NCBI RefSeq assembly: GCF_900105385.1
Contig: NZ_LT629772.1
Span: 1,984,001 to 2,048,000, forward strand
DNA length: 64,000 nucleotides
Reading direction: 5' to 3'
Source: Microlunatus soli
Lineage (GTDB): Bacteria; Actinomycetota; Actinomycetes; Propionibacteriales; Propionibacteriaceae
Made by a program: the position numbers and the translations under genes
Shown here: piece by piece, positions 24,341 through 33,393 of the stretch
Numbering within the stretch: position 1 is the stretch's first letter
How the letters are laid out: every line of letters begins with the position of its first letter
The notes under the pieces: generated by a model
The model's database searches: none
Told to the model about the DNA's origin: nothing
What the model saw: only the letters and a program-made list of their open reading frames with translations

Positions 24341-25105
24341 ATGCCGAGTTGGACGAGCGGCACACTGATCGGCTCGGTCCAACGCGCACTGCGGCTGCTC
24401 GATGTGGTGGCCGATGCCTCCCGGCCGATCACGGTCAAGGCACTGTCCAGCCGCTCCGGCCTCAGCCTCGGCACCACCTACAACCTGGTCCGGACGCTGA
24501 TCCACGAGGGGTACCTGCGGGGTGATCACGACGGGTTGCTGCTCGGCCCCCGATTTCCCGGACTGTCCGACCAGGACTGGTCCGGCGTCTATCTGGCCCG
24601 GGTCCGCAGCGCCCTCAATCAGGTCTCCGACGAGCTCGGCGCGGCCGCGTACCTCTCCCGCTACGCCGACGGCGAGATCAGTGTGGTCGACATCGTCGAC
24701 GCGGCCACCCATCCGCGGGTGGCGCTGTGGGTCGGGATCCAGGACAGCGCGCATGCCACGGCGCTGGGCAAACAGATCCTCGCCAACCTGGACGACAACG
24801 CACTGCAGGACTACCTGTCCCGCCATCAACTGCCGGAGCTGACCCAGCACACGATCAGCGACCGCCGGTCCTTGCTGCGGGCGCTCAGCGTCGCCGCCGA
24901 CGGCGCGATCGACCGTCAGGAGTACGCCTTGGGCAGCGTCTGCCTCGCGGTGCCGGTGCTGACCGACGACACGGTCGCCGCGCTCGCCATCTCGCTGCCG
25001 GCCGACGACCGCCGGATCGCCGACCTGACCGATGTGACCGACCAACTCCGGGCCATCGCCGCCACGCTGTCGCTGCAGTTGAGCGCCGAACGGGCCTTCA
25101 GCTGA
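24341..25105 (+). CDS. IclR-family transcriptional regulator
   Basis: A 254-residue regulator. The N-terminal winged helix has Ser-Val-Gln-Arg-Ala-Leu-Arg-Leu-Leu-Asp-Val-Val and Ser-Gly-Leu-Ser-Leu-Gly-Thr-Thr-Tyr-Asn-Leu. The C-terminal effector domain holds His-Ala-Thr-Ala-Leu-Gly-Lys and Gln-Glu-Tyr-Ala-Leu-Gly-Ser-Val-Cys, where IclR proteins usually bind a carboxylate effector. No target gene is adjacent in a divergent layout. The start follows GGAGGGGTAGGG. Confidence 0.9.
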   Translation: MPSWTSGTLIGSVQRALRLLDVVADASRPITVKALSSRSGLSLGTTYNLVRTLIHEGYLRGDHDGLLLGPRFPGLSDQDWSGVYLARVRSALNQVSDELGAAAYLSRYADGEISVVDIVDAATHPRVALWVGIQDSAHATALGKQILANLDDNALQDYLSRHQLPELTQHTISDRRSLLRALSVAADGAIDRQEYALGSVCLAVPVLTDDTVAALAISLPADDRRIADLTDVTDQLRAIAATLSLQLSAERAFS

Positions 25106-25294
25106 CGACGAGGTCGTTTCAGCATCTGAAAGGTTGGGGGCTCCCTCGGCTCCGGCGGCGGCCTACCGTTGGTTGCAGCGCATCGGATCGCAGGGCGGTG
25201 GCCAGACCGACCGAGTGTTCGATGCCGATGCTGCCGTCCCCGCGGTCGACGCGAATCCCCCGTAGCGGTCGACCGTGGTGCGGGCGGCGATCGA

Positions 25295-25370
25295 GGGAGT
25301 GTCTCCTTGATCGGTCGTCGCGAGACCGCCGTCGGCCAGAGCGGCGGTTGACCGATCGGGAGACACGTCC
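25295..25370. terminator. Large three-part hairpin between convergent genes; rest of 25106-25426 without a gene
   Basis: GTGTCTCC/GGAGACAC, GATCGGTC/GACCGATC and ACCGCCG/CGGCGGT pair in nested order between 25299 and 25366, with a few flanking pairs. It sits between the IclR stop and the stop of the glycosidase-like gene. It may terminate both transcripts, although there is no T-run. I see no gene in the rest of the 320-base gap. Confidence 0.55.
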
Positions 25371-25426
25371 CATCGCACCGATTGCTGCAGGCGTGCAGAT
25401 CCTCTACTCCTGGGAGAACGGCTCCC

Positions 25427-26716
25427 TCACTTCCGGTAGATCAGGGCATCCCCGACCGGGCGATCGGCGGTGCCACTCGGCGTGTTGACGTCCTTGCCGT
25501 CGGCGTACAGCGTGGTCGATCCACCGCCGTCCAGGTTGAGCGAATCGACCAGCCCGAGCGAACGGGCGACCTTCGCGGTCTCCACGATGCTGGTGCCGAC
25601 GCTGTTCTCGCTGCGGCCGTCGATGGCGATCAGTTCGATCTCCCCGCGCTTCGTGACCCCGGCGACCGATCGTGGGTTCCGGTTGTTGAAGTCGTCGTCG
25701 ATCGGCGTGACGACGACCTCGCCGGCACGGGTCAGCTGGGGTTGGCCGTTCACCGCGAATGTCTCCGGAGTCAGCTCGACCGGCCGACCGTCGGCCTCGG
25801 TGAGCACCGTCCGGTTCTTGGTGCAGCCGTTGCCGGCGGCGGTGACCAGGGCGGCGGCGTCACTGCCGGTCGCCTGCAGCGCGTGCTCGCCCGGTTCCAA
25901 GGTGGTGCCACGCTCGGTGGCCGACATCCGCACCAGGCAACCCTTCCGGTCCTGAACGATCTCGACGCCCGGCCCGCTCGGTGTGCTGGCACCGAACTCG
26001 GGATCGATCCAGACCGTCTCCCCCGGTACGGCGCAGGTCGTCGGATCGGTCAGCTCGGCGCAGTCGACCGGGACCGCCGGCGTGTGGTTGAGCTCGTCGA
26101 TCATCACCCGGTGACCGGTCCGCCGATCGGTCACCGTCGCGGAGAAGCTCCAGTCCGCGATCCGGGCAGAGGTCCGGTCCGCGTCGACCACGAACTCGCG
26201 TTGGATCGGGTTGGTCGCGGTCGGCTCACTGAGCAGCTTGCCGCCGTAGACCCCGGCGCCGACCGGGTCGCCCGGCGAGACCTTGGACGCGGTGAAGGTG
26301 AAGAAGCCGGCGTTGATGCCGGCCAGACCACCGGATCCGTCGACCAGCTCTCCGACGGTTTCGGTCCCGGCCAGGTCCTTGCCGTAGTCGGCGAACAGCT
26401 TGCCCTCGGCACGCCGCGGGTCGATCGTCAGTACATGGACGTTCCAGGGACCGCGGGTGGTGGTCAGGATCTCGTCCTTGGGCGCCGGCTCGTTGCCCCG
26501 GCGGATCGAGGTCAGCGTCACACCAGGGGCCAGCGTCGCGGTGTTCCGCACCTCGGGCAGATCGCTGTCCCCCAAGGGCAACGAGTCCGTCCGAGCCTGC
26601 GCCACCCCCGGCACGATGATCAGGCCGACGGCAACAGCCGCCAGTGATGCGGCGGTCAGAGCTGTCCTGGCAGACCCCCGATTGTTGATCATGGAACAGG
26701 AAATGATCTTGGTCAT
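25427..26716 (-). CDS. Secreted phosphodiester glycosidase (NAGPA)-family protein
   Basis: A 429-residue exported protein. The N-terminus has an Asn-Arg segment, a hydrophobic stretch and Ala-Gln-Ala, a signal peptide; the start may be ATG 26716 or the in-frame ATG 26692. The C-terminal part carries Ala-Ile-Asp-Gly-Arg-Ser, Leu-Asn-Leu-Asp-Gly-Gly-Gly-Ser-Thr-Thr and Arg-Pro-Val-Gly-Asp-Ala, the conserved core of the family that includes N-acetylglucosamine-1-phosphodiester alpha-N-acetylglucosaminidase. It probably cleaves a sugar phosphodiester of wall polymers outside the cell. Its 5' end and promoter are partly duplicated at 28.3-28.6 kb. Confidence 0.85.
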   Translation of the reverse strand: MTKIISCSMINNRGSARTALTAASLAAVAVGLIIVPGVAQARTDSLPLGDSDLPEVRNTATLAPGVTLTSIRRGNEPAPKDEILTTTRGPWNVHVLTIDPRRAEGKLFADYGKDLAGTETVGELVDGSGGLAGINAGFFTFTASKVSPGDPVGAGVYGGKLLSEPTATNPIQREFVVDADRTSARIADWSFSATVTDRRTGHRVMIDELNHTPAVPVDCAELTDPTTCAVPGETVWIDPEFGASTPSGPGVEIVQDRKGCLVRMSATERGTTLEPGEHALQATGSDAAALVTAAGNGCTKNRTVLTEADGRPVELTPETFAVNGQPQLTRAGEVVVTPIDDDFNNRNPRSVAGVTKRGEIELIAIDGRSENSVGTSIVETAKVARSLGLVDSLNLDGGGSTTLYADGKDVNTPSGTADRPVGDALIYRK

Positions 26717-26824
26717 GACCAGTCATCCTTGCCGGATGTGCGTTGCAACGGACCAACGGGACCGGCCCAGCTGCTGAAACCTGCATGAGCAGAACGTGAA
26801 CGCTCTGCCGATTCGACGGCTCCG

Positions 26825-27697
26825 TCAGCGGCCGATGCCGTCGAGTTCGGAGACGTCCCGGTCCGACAGCGAGAGCATCGCACCCGCGATGTTCTCGCGC
26901 AGGTGCGTGACCTGCGACGTGCCGGCGATCAGCAGGATGTTGGCCGAACGCCGCAACAGCCAGGCAAGAGCGACGGCCGTCGGGGTCGCATCCCGTCGCG
27001 CCGCGACATCGGACAGCGCGTCGGCCTGGACGGGCGTGAAGCCGCCCAACGGGAAGTACGGCACGTAGGCGATGCCGTCGGCGGCGAGTTCGTCGATCAG
27101 CGGGTCGTCCCAGCGGTTGGCGAGGTTGTACATGTTCTGCACGCAGACGATCGAGCCGACCCGGCGGGCTTCGGCGACCTGGTCTGCGGTGACGTTGCTG
27201 ACCCCGAGCTGTCGGATCAGCCCCTGTTCTTGCAGCTCGACGAGGGTCTCCATCGCCTCGGTGATCGAACCGGCCTGCGGCCCGGTCGCGTCTCCCATCC
27301 GCAGGTTCACCAGATCCAGGCGCTGCACGCCGAGCGATGCGAGGTTCTGCCGGACCTGCCGGCGGATGTCGTCGGGAGTGCGCGCGGGCGGCCAGCCGCC
27401 GTCGGCGTCCCGGTCCGCGCCGACCTTGGTCGCGATCAGCAACGACTCCGGATAGGGGTGCAGTGCCTCACGGATCAGCTCGTTGCTGACCCGCGGACCG
27501 TACGCGTCGCTGGTGTCGATGTGGGTGATGCCCTGGTCGACGGCTTCGCGCAGCACCGCGATCGCGCCGTCGTGGTCGACCGGCGGTCCCATCACCCCGT
27601 GGCCGGCGAGCTGCATGGCGCCGTACCCGAAGCGGGCGATCGTACGGTCCCCGAGCTTCCAGGTCCCACCGGGCAGTGCTGTCTGGGTTGTGGTCAT
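26825..27697 (-). CDS. Aldo/keto reductase
   Basis: A 290-residue (alpha/beta)8 NADPH oxidoreductase. Catalytic residues are visible in His-Ile-Asp-Thr-Ser-Asp-Ala-Tyr-Gly (Asp and Tyr) and Ala-Thr-Lys-Val-Gly (Lys). The usual catalytic His is replaced: the strand reads Asp-Leu-Val-Asn-Leu-Arg-Met-Gly-Asp, as in some oxidoreductases of the pyridoxal reductase-like branch. Leu-Gly-Val-Ser-Asn and Ala-Gly-Thr-Ser are the NADP-binding ends. An HxlR regulator diverges from it and is the likely repressor. Confidence 0.9.
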   Translation of the reverse strand: MTTTQTALPGGTWKLGDRTIARFGYGAMQLAGHGVMGPPVDHDGAIAVLREAVDQGITHIDTSDAYGPRVSNELIREALHPYPESLLIATKVGADRDADGGWPPARTPDDIRRQVRQNLASLGVQRLDLVNLRMGDATGPQAGSITEAMETLVELQEQGLIRQLGVSNVTADQVAEARRVGSIVCVQNMYNLANRWDDPLIDELAADGIAYVPYFPLGGFTPVQADALSDVAARRDATPTAVALAWLLRRSANILLIAGTSQVTHLRENIAGAMLSLSDRDVSELDGIGR

Positions 27698-27823
27698 CTC
27701 TTCCTGCCTTTCCTACGGTGCAGTGGCGCTTCGCCTCCGCCTGCACCATCCTGGAAGCACAGCTCTCCAATGGGAAGTAGATATCTTGGAGTGCGTTACG
27801 TCCCCCTACGAAAGGCAGTCGAC

Positions 27824-28249
27824 GTGCCGACCAGGACCGCAGCCCAGCGACGAGCCCAGGAGAAGAACGCCTACAACGCCTTCTTTGCGCAGTGCCCGAG
27901 CCGCCAACTCCTGGACCGGCTCTCGGACAAGTGGGTGGTGCTGATTCTCTGCGCGCTCGGCGGTGACGGACCGGACGGCTCGGGAACGCCGAGGTCGCTG
28001 CGATATTCGGAGCTGTCCCGACAGATCGCCGGGGTCAGCCAGAAGATGCTCACCCAGACCCTCCGCTCCCTGGAGCGGGACGGGTTCATCACGCGGACCG
28101 TCACGCCGACCGTTCCGGTGACCGTCGACTATGCGCTGACCGACCTCGGCAGTTCGCTGCACCGGACCACCCGCGAGCTCAGAACGTGGGCTCAGGACCA
28201 CATGGATGCCGTCCGGGCCAACCGCGACCAGTACGACCTGGGCGACTGA
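27824..28249 (+). CDS. HxlR-family transcriptional regulator
   Basis: A 141-residue winged-helix regulator. Cys-Pro-Ser-Arg-Gln-Leu-Leu-Asp-Arg-Leu-Ser-Asp-Lys-Trp and Arg-Tyr-Ser-Glu-Leu-Ser-Arg, then Gly-Val-Ser-Gln-Lys-Met-Leu-Thr-Gln-Thr-Leu-Arg are diagnostic of the family. The single Cys near the N-terminus is where redox-sensing HxlR proteins react. GTG 27824 with AAAGG upstream is preferred to an ATG at 27770. It diverges from the aldo/keto reductase; such pairs often respond to aldehydes or quinones. Confidence 0.9.
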   Translation: MPTRTAAQRRAQEKNAYNAFFAQCPSRQLLDRLSDKWVVLILCALGGDGPDGSGTPRSLRYSELSRQIAGVSQKMLTQTLRSLERDGFITRTVTPTVPVTVDYALTDLGSSLHRTTRELRTWAQDHMDAVRANRDQYDLGD

Positions 28250-28289
28250 CGGGGCCAGGACCGGACGCCATGGTCAACTCTGCACCGGC

Positions 28290-28512
28290 CCATCGCCCGG
28301 CGGATCGAGGTCAGCGTCACACCAGGGGCCGGCGTCGAGGTGTTCCGCACCTCGGGCAGATCGCTGTCCCCCAAGGACAAGGGGCCGCCCGAGCCTGCGC
28401 CACCCCGACACGATGATCGGGCCGACGGCAACAGCCGCCAGCGATGCGGCCGCGGCCCCATCCTGGCACGGCCCCGATTGTTGATCATGGAACCTAAAAT
28501 GATCTTGGTCAT
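28290..28512 (-). pseudogene. Partial duplication of the 5' end of the phosphodiester glycosidase gene
   Basis: The stretch repeats, with several substitutions and small indels, the first 75 codons of the gene at 25427-26716, and the similarity continues into its upstream region to about 28570. The duplicate keeps Met-Thr-Lys-Ile-Ile and Ser-Leu-Gly-Asp-Ser-Asp-Leu-Pro-Glu-Val but its signal-peptide part is out of frame and the rest of the gene is missing. A 17-base match to the end of the nearby HAD gene lies at the junction (28272). The region 28250-28697 holds no intact gene. Confidence 0.8.
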
Positions 28513-28697
28513 GACCAGCCGTCCTTGCCGGACCCTGCGTTGCAGCGGACCAACGGCACCGACACCTCCGGGAGCACGGCAGTAGACCTCAGCCGGACCC
28601 CGCCGGGGGCGCCCCCATCAGCCGCGACAACAAGATCGTCGGGCGCGACCCTTGGGCCTGGTCACGGAGGTCCGTACTTCTCCCACAACGCGATGCG

Positions 28698-28928
28698 TTG
28701 TGGTCCCTCAACCGGCCGGGCATCGAACACCCGGCCGTCGTCGTCTTCGTGATGCCACCGCATCGAGGCAGAGGGATCGGGTCGGCACTCGTCGACACCG
28801 CAACCCAGCACGCAACACGACTCGGGGCGATTCGTGTCACCGTGCACTCGGCACGAAGGGCGGTCCCGGTCTACGAACGCCTGGGATTCGCGTCCTCCCG
28901 TCAACTACTCCAACGCCCCTCGGACTGA
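28698..28928 (+). pseudogene. GNAT acetyltransferase fragment
   Basis: About 76 codons encode the C-terminal half of a GNAT fold: Pro-Pro-His-Arg-Gly-Arg-Gly-Ile-Gly-Ser-Ala-Leu (acetyl-CoA loop) and Pro-Val-Tyr-Glu-Arg-Leu-Gly-Phe. The N-terminal strands expected before the loop are missing and the only start is a TTG within the remnant. It overlaps antisense the out-of-frame tail of the HAD gene. It is most likely a gene remnant. Confidence 0.6.
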
Positions 28929-29259
28929 CCGCCGCACAGGATGTTCCCGGACCGCAGAAGATTCCAGGACCGGGCAGCACTCGCGAGCACCGACGTTGCC
29001 GGTCGTGGATGCATCCTGGCCTCGAGTTCGAACCGAAAACGACCCGCTGATCAACCGGACAATCAGCATCCACCTTCGCCCGCCGAGCGATAACCGACCG
29101 AGTGTCCGAAAATCCAAGCCTCCAGGCCAGATCCGCACCCCGGACACGAGAACGAAGGCCCGGCATCCGGACCGCCGTTGGATGCTCGCTCCCCGCCGCG
29201 GAGTCTCGCCTGACCCGCCCGGCTGGGACGTCCTCAATGGGCCCCATCTGCGACCGAGA

Positions 29260-29960
29260 TCAACTCTGCACCGGCCGGTAGCTGAGGATCTCCGGGATGC
29301 TGGCGATGCTCGGACCATCCCAGTCGACGACATCGGCCCGGACCTGGTCGTAGCTGCCGGCCAGATCGGCGCGGAGCAGCACGGGTGCATGCCGACTGCG
29401 GCCGCGCCGGAGAGTTCGTGGTCGCTGCCGTCGCCGACATACACGATGTCGGTGGGCTCGACTCCGAGTCGGGACGCCAGCCGACGGTAGGCCTCGGGAT
29501 CCGGTTTGGCCACACCGTCCCGACCGCTGAAGATCGCAGCATCGATGACCTCGGCCAGGGGTGTCCGCGACAGTTGGTCCGGGACGTCGGGTGCACAGTT
29601 GGTGAGCAGTCCGATCGGTTCGGAGATCTCCCGCAGCGCGGCGACCACCTCCGCCGACGGCGTCACACTGCGACGGGTGAACTCCGCATAGCGTCCGGCC
29701 GCGGCATCGATCGATCGATCGCCGACGACGGTGCCGAGGTGATCACAGATCCAGCGCAGGTTGTCGGCCACCGAGCCGAATCCGCCCGTGACGCGTCGCC
29801 GGTAGGTCCGCGACCACAGGCGTTCGACGTCGTCGTACGGGATGTCCAGGATGACCGCGACCTCGCGCAGCGCATCCTGGTGTGCCGGCCGACCGAAGAC
29901 CGGGACCAAGGTGCCGAACAGGTCGAAGACGACCGCACCGAAGCCGCCCGCCCAGGTCAC
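29260..29960 (-). pseudogene. HAD-family hydrolase with a one-base frameshift near its C-terminus
   Basis: The gene starts at 29960 and encodes a HAD-IA phosphatase: Asp-Leu-Phe-Gly-Thr-Leu near residue 13, Leu-Leu-Thr-Asn-Cys (motif II), Val-Ala-Lys-Pro-Asp-Pro (motif III) and Val-Tyr-Val-Gly-Asp-Gly-Ser. Just after Ala-Val-Gly-Met-His (near 29385) the frame continues with an Ala/Ser/Arg-rich sequence unlike any HAD. Shifting back by one base gives a normal end, Pro-Val-Leu-Leu-Arg-Ala-Asp-Leu and Ile-Pro-Glu-Ile-Leu, and a stop at 29260. So a base is missing in the C-run there, by mutation or sequencing error. Total would be about 234 residues. Confidence 0.75.
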
Positions 29961-29976
29961 CCGTACCCGCCGATCA

Positions 29977-30984
29977 TCACGCGGACTCGCGGATCACCAG
30001 ACGATGCCGCACCTTCGGCCGGGCTGCCCGACTACCCGGCTCGATGCTGCCGTTCAACCGGCCGAGGGCAATATCGACGGCCAGCGCGGCGACCTCGGTC
30101 ATGTCCAACGCCAGGCTGGTCAGCTGCGGCGTCACATAGGTACCGGCTGCGAGGCCGTCCATCCCGACCACGGCGACGTCTCCGGGCACATCACGACCCA
30201 GTTGCCGCAGCGCCTTCAAGGCACCGAAGGCCGTGATGTCGTTGAAGCACATGATGGCGTCGGTCCGCGGCATCGTGGCGATCACCTCTTCGGTGGTGCG
30301 GATGCCGTGCTCCAGCTGATCACCGCCGGTGTGCAGTACCGGGACATCGATGCCGCGGTCGTCCATGATCTTGACGAAGTCGCGGGCCCGGGTGCTGAAC
30401 TGTCCGGCCGGTGAGGAGTCGATCATCACCGGACGCCGGACACCGCGGCCGATCAGATGGTCGACCAGTTCTGTGATTCCCGGACCATGATCATAACGAA
30501 CACCACAGGGCGCATGCCGGGCATCACCTGCGTCGATCCGAACCACCGGAAGCCCGGGCATGCTGACGTCCAGCTCACGCCGATCAAGAGCAAGGTAGCC
30601 GATCAACGCGTCGACCTGATCACCCATCTGATTGATCATGGTCCGTTGTTGATCGGCGCCGCTGCTGTCCAACAGAACAACGCTCCAGCCGCGCTCGGCG
30701 GCGTGATTGACGACCGCCGAGGCGAGTTCGGGATAGTACGGATTGATCAGGTTGCTGATCACCAACCCGAGAGTGTGATGATCATGACGGACCAGGCCGC
30801 GACCGAACCGGGACGGGTGGTAGCCCAACTCTCGCGCCGCCCCGAGCACCCGATCCTTGGTCGCGACGCTGATCCCGGGCATGTCGTTCATCGCCCGGGT
30901 CACCGTCTGCCGAGAGACCCGCGCCACGTGCGCCACGTCATTGATCGTGACCCGGCGCGCGGAGCCTTCTGCCGTACTCGTCAT
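29977..30984 (-). CDS. LacI-family transcriptional regulator
   Basis: A 335-residue sugar-responsive repressor. The HTH (Val-Thr-Ile-Asn-Asp-Val-Ala, Val-Ser-Arg-Gln-Thr-Val-Thr-Arg-Ala-Met-Asn) opens the protein, followed by a hinge helix and a periplasmic-binding-protein-like effector domain (Leu-Gly-Leu-Val-Ile-Ser-Asn near residue 70). The ATG at 30984 is chosen; the longer upstream frame is not family-like. It lies downstream of the Gfo/Idh-AKR fusion gene on the same strand and opposite the ABC importer. Two palindromes CGTGAACGTTCACG upstream of binding-protein genes in the window are its best candidate operators. Confidence 0.93.
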   Translation of the reverse strand: MTSTAEGSARRVTINDVAHVARVSRQTVTRAMNDMPGISVATKDRVLGAARELGYHPSRFGRGLVRHDHHTLGLVISNLINPYYPELASAVVNHAAERGWSVVLLDSSGADQQRTMINQMGDQVDALIGYLALDRRELDVSMPGLPVVRIDAGDARHAPCGVRYDHGPGITELVDHLIGRGVRRPVMIDSSPAGQFSTRARDFVKIMDDRGIDVPVLHTGGDQLEHGIRTTEEVIATMPRTDAIMCFNDITAFGALKALRQLGRDVPGDVAVVGMDGLAAGTYVTPQLTSLALDMTEVAALAVDIALGRLNGSIEPGSRAARPKVRHRLVIRESA

Positions 30985-31127
30985 CCGGACAGTGTTGCCG
31001 ATGTCCCGGCTACGCGCCGCTGATTTCGCCCGGACGCCCGACCCGCCTGCGGTCGGCGCCCTACTGCCCGACCCCCGACTCTCGGCCGCGGGTCGGCCGC
31101 GGCCGACTCCCGAGGGACGAGCCCGGC

Positions 31128-33137
31128 TCACTGCCGCAGATCGAGCCAGGCCAGCTGATCGGCGGTCAGCTCGACTCCCAGTCCCTGCATCGAGGACCGC
31201 GACTCGGTGATCGTCCGCGGACCGAACAACGGGAAGGTCGGGAACTCCTGACCGAGCACGAAGGCCAACGCGATCGCCGTCGCCGGCACCCCCAGCTCGG
31301 CCCCGAGCTTCTCTGCACGCCGCAGCCGTTCGAAGTTGTCGTCGCTGTAGTAGCAACGCACCAGCTCCGGATCGCTGTGGTCATCGGGGCGGGCCGGCTT
31401 GGCGAAGAAGCCACGGGCCTGCGACGACCAGGGCAGCAGCGGGATCTTGGCCTCGTTCAGCCACGCCTTCGACTCGGGATCGGTGACGTGCTTGCAGCCG
31501 GCCCACGGAACGTCGTAGGCCTCGGCCAGGCCGAAGTGGTTGCTGAGCACGCTGAAGCCCTGCTTGCCGTTGGCCTTCGCGTACGCGTTCGCCTCCTCGA
31601 AACGCTCCCGGGTCCAGTTCGAGCCGCCGAAAACCTTGATCCGGCCGGCCCGGTAGTGCTCGTCCAGCACGTCGACGAACTCGCCCACCGGGATGTCCAG
31701 GTTGTCCCGGTGCATCATGTAGATGTCGGCGTAGTCGGACTGCTGGCGTTCCAGTGACTCGTTCAGCTGCGAGGTGATCGACTCCGGGTCGCAGTGCGGC
31801 GTGTGCGCACCCTTGACGATCACCACCACGTCCTCCCGGATGCCGCGATTGGTGATCCACTGGCCGAGCAGCTTCTCGTGCCGGCCGCCGCCGTAGATGT
31901 AGCCGGTGTCGAAGGTGTTGCCGCCCAGGCTGTAGAAGTGATCGAAGATCGCCGAGGCGTGCGCCAGATCGGGCTGGTTGTCACAACCGATCACCAGTCG
32001 GGAGATCTTCTTCTCGATGCCGGGGATGCTGCCGTACTTCATCGGCGGCGTGTGCGAGCCCGGACCCGAGGGCGCCACCGCCAGCGGCTGTCCGGAAACG
32101 GTCGGGATGTCGGCCTGATCGGTCTCGAACGGGTAGACCAGCCCGACAGCGGCCCGCCACTGATCCAGTGCCTTGGCGTTGCCCAGGGAGTCGTCCAGGC
32201 TCATCTGCGGTGCGCCGACCGCGGCTGCCGCCGGGTCGCCCACCAGCGCTGCCAGCCCGTCGGCCTCCAGCGCGTACGGGAAGTGCCCGGCGTAGTTGCG
32301 GACCTCCGGTTCGCCGCCGGGCCGGGTGATGGTGATCTCCGGGTTGTCCGACAGCGTCCACGGGTCGGAGATCTCGATCTTGCCGGCCGAGCCGTAGATC
32401 GCAACCGCATTGTGATCACTGAGCCGGACACCGGTACGGACCGACGCGGTGATACCGCCGGGGAACGTGAGCTCGGCGACCGCCCATTCGTCGACACCCG
32501 TACGTCCGATGCTCCCCGAACCGGTCAGCGTCGCCGGATCCAGGAACGGCTTGCCCTGGGTCGCGCCGGCGATCGCCCGTGCGTAGGAGACCGGGTAGCC
32601 GCCGACGTCGAGGATGCCGCCGCCTGCGGTCGCCGGGTCGAACAGCCGACCTTTCTGCCCGCCACTGGCGAAGGCGAAACTGGCGTCGACGTGCACGATG
32701 TCGCCGATCGCCCCGTCGGCGACCAGTTTCAGCACGTCGGCGGTCTGCGGATGGAAGCGATACATGTACGCCTCCAGCAATGCCTGCTGGGTGTCCCGCG
32801 CGACGTCGACGACCGTCATCACCTGGCCGTTGTTCGGCGCCAACGGCTTCTCGCAGAGCACCTGCTTGCCGGCTCGCAGCGCCGCGATCGCCAACTCGGC
32901 GTGGGTGGTGTGCACCGTCGACACGTAGACGGCGTCGACGTCGGGCGAGGCCAGGATCTCGGCGTAGCTGCCGAGGATCGCGTTCTCGACGCCGAACTCC
33001 TCGGCGAACGTGCGGGCGCGGCCGATGTCGGAGCTGCCGGCACCGACGAGGGTGCCGTGTTGGCTATGGGTGAGCTGCGTGGCGAAACGGCGAGCAATGT
33101 TGCCCGGGCCGAGCACGGCCCAGCGGAGCGCGGTCAT
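31128..33137 (-). CDS. Gfo/Idh/MocA dehydrogenase fused to an aldo/keto reductase
   Basis: A 669-residue two-domain oxidoreductase. Residues 1 to about 345 form a Gfo/Idh/MocA enzyme: Val-Leu-Gly-Pro-Gly-Asn-Ile-Ala-Arg for NAD(P) and Cys-Glu-Lys-Pro-Leu-Ala for the catalytic Lys. A short Pro/Gly linker leads to an aldo/keto reductase at about 366-669, with Asp-Thr-Gly-Tyr-Ile-Tyr, Val-Lys-Gly-Ala-His and Met-Met-His-Arg-Asp giving a full Asp/Tyr/Lys/His tetrad. Two sugar oxidoreductases in one chain would suit a double redox conversion such as epimerisation through a keto intermediate, which is inference. Start at 33137; divergent from the ABC importer with a LacI-type operator between. Confidence 0.9.
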   Translation of the reverse strand: MTALRWAVLGPGNIARRFATQLTHSQHGTLVGAGSSDIGRARTFAEEFGVENAILGSYAEILASPDVDAVYVSTVHTTHAELAIAALRAGKQVLCEKPLAPNNGQVMTVVDVARDTQQALLEAYMYRFHPQTADVLKLVADGAIGDIVHVDASFAFASGGQKGRLFDPATAGGGILDVGGYPVSYARAIAGATQGKPFLDPATLTGSGSIGRTGVDEWAVAELTFPGGITASVRTGVRLSDHNAVAIYGSAGKIEISDPWTLSDNPEITITRPGGEPEVRNYAGHFPYALEADGLAALVGDPAAAAVGAPQMSLDDSLGNAKALDQWRAAVGLVYPFETDQADIPTVSGQPLAVAPSGPGSHTPPMKYGSIPGIEKKISRLVIGCDNQPDLAHASAIFDHFYSLGGNTFDTGYIYGGGRHEKLLGQWITNRGIREDVVVIVKGAHTPHCDPESITSQLNESLERQQSDYADIYMMHRDNLDIPVGEFVDVLDEHYRAGRIKVFGGSNWTRERFEEANAYAKANGKQGFSVLSNHFGLAEAYDVPWAGCKHVTDPESKAWLNEAKIPLLPWSSQARGFFAKPARPDDHSDPELVRCYYSDDNFERLRRAEKLGAELGVPATAIALAFVLGQEFPTFPLFGPRTITESRSSMQGLGVELTADQLAWLDLRQ

Positions 33138-33288
33138 CGTTGAACATCCCATCGAAGGTCGGGAGAGAGTTAGCTGACGCGACGGATCAGGACACGTCGC
33201 ACCCTGACAGTAGATGATCACCGAACGTCGGTCAACGGTCCTTCTGTTGACATCCCAGGCTGCGGGTGCAACCCTTCCTGCAATAAGT

Positions 33289-33302
33289 CGTGAACGTTCA
33301 CG
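33289..33302. promoter_or_regulatory. LacI-type operator CGTGAACGTTCACG upstream of the ABC importer
   Basis: A perfect 14-bp palindrome lies between the divergent fusion oxidoreductase and the binding-protein gene, 92 bases before the latter. A TTGACA element starts 42 bases upstream of it. The same palindrome, with TTGACA at 41 bases, precedes the second binding-protein gene at 41.4 kb. The central AACGTT is usual for LacI-family sites. Confidence 0.75.
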
Positions 33303-33393
33303 GCCATATCAGCCTTGCCGTGATCGTCGTTCGGGTGACCACACGATGATCATGGATCCATGTCCATCACCTCAACGCCGAGAGTGAGCGCCA

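Noticed and set aside
29385-30236. An 850-base plus-strand frame opposite the HAD and LacI genes
   Set aside because: Antisense to two recognisable genes and without family likeness.
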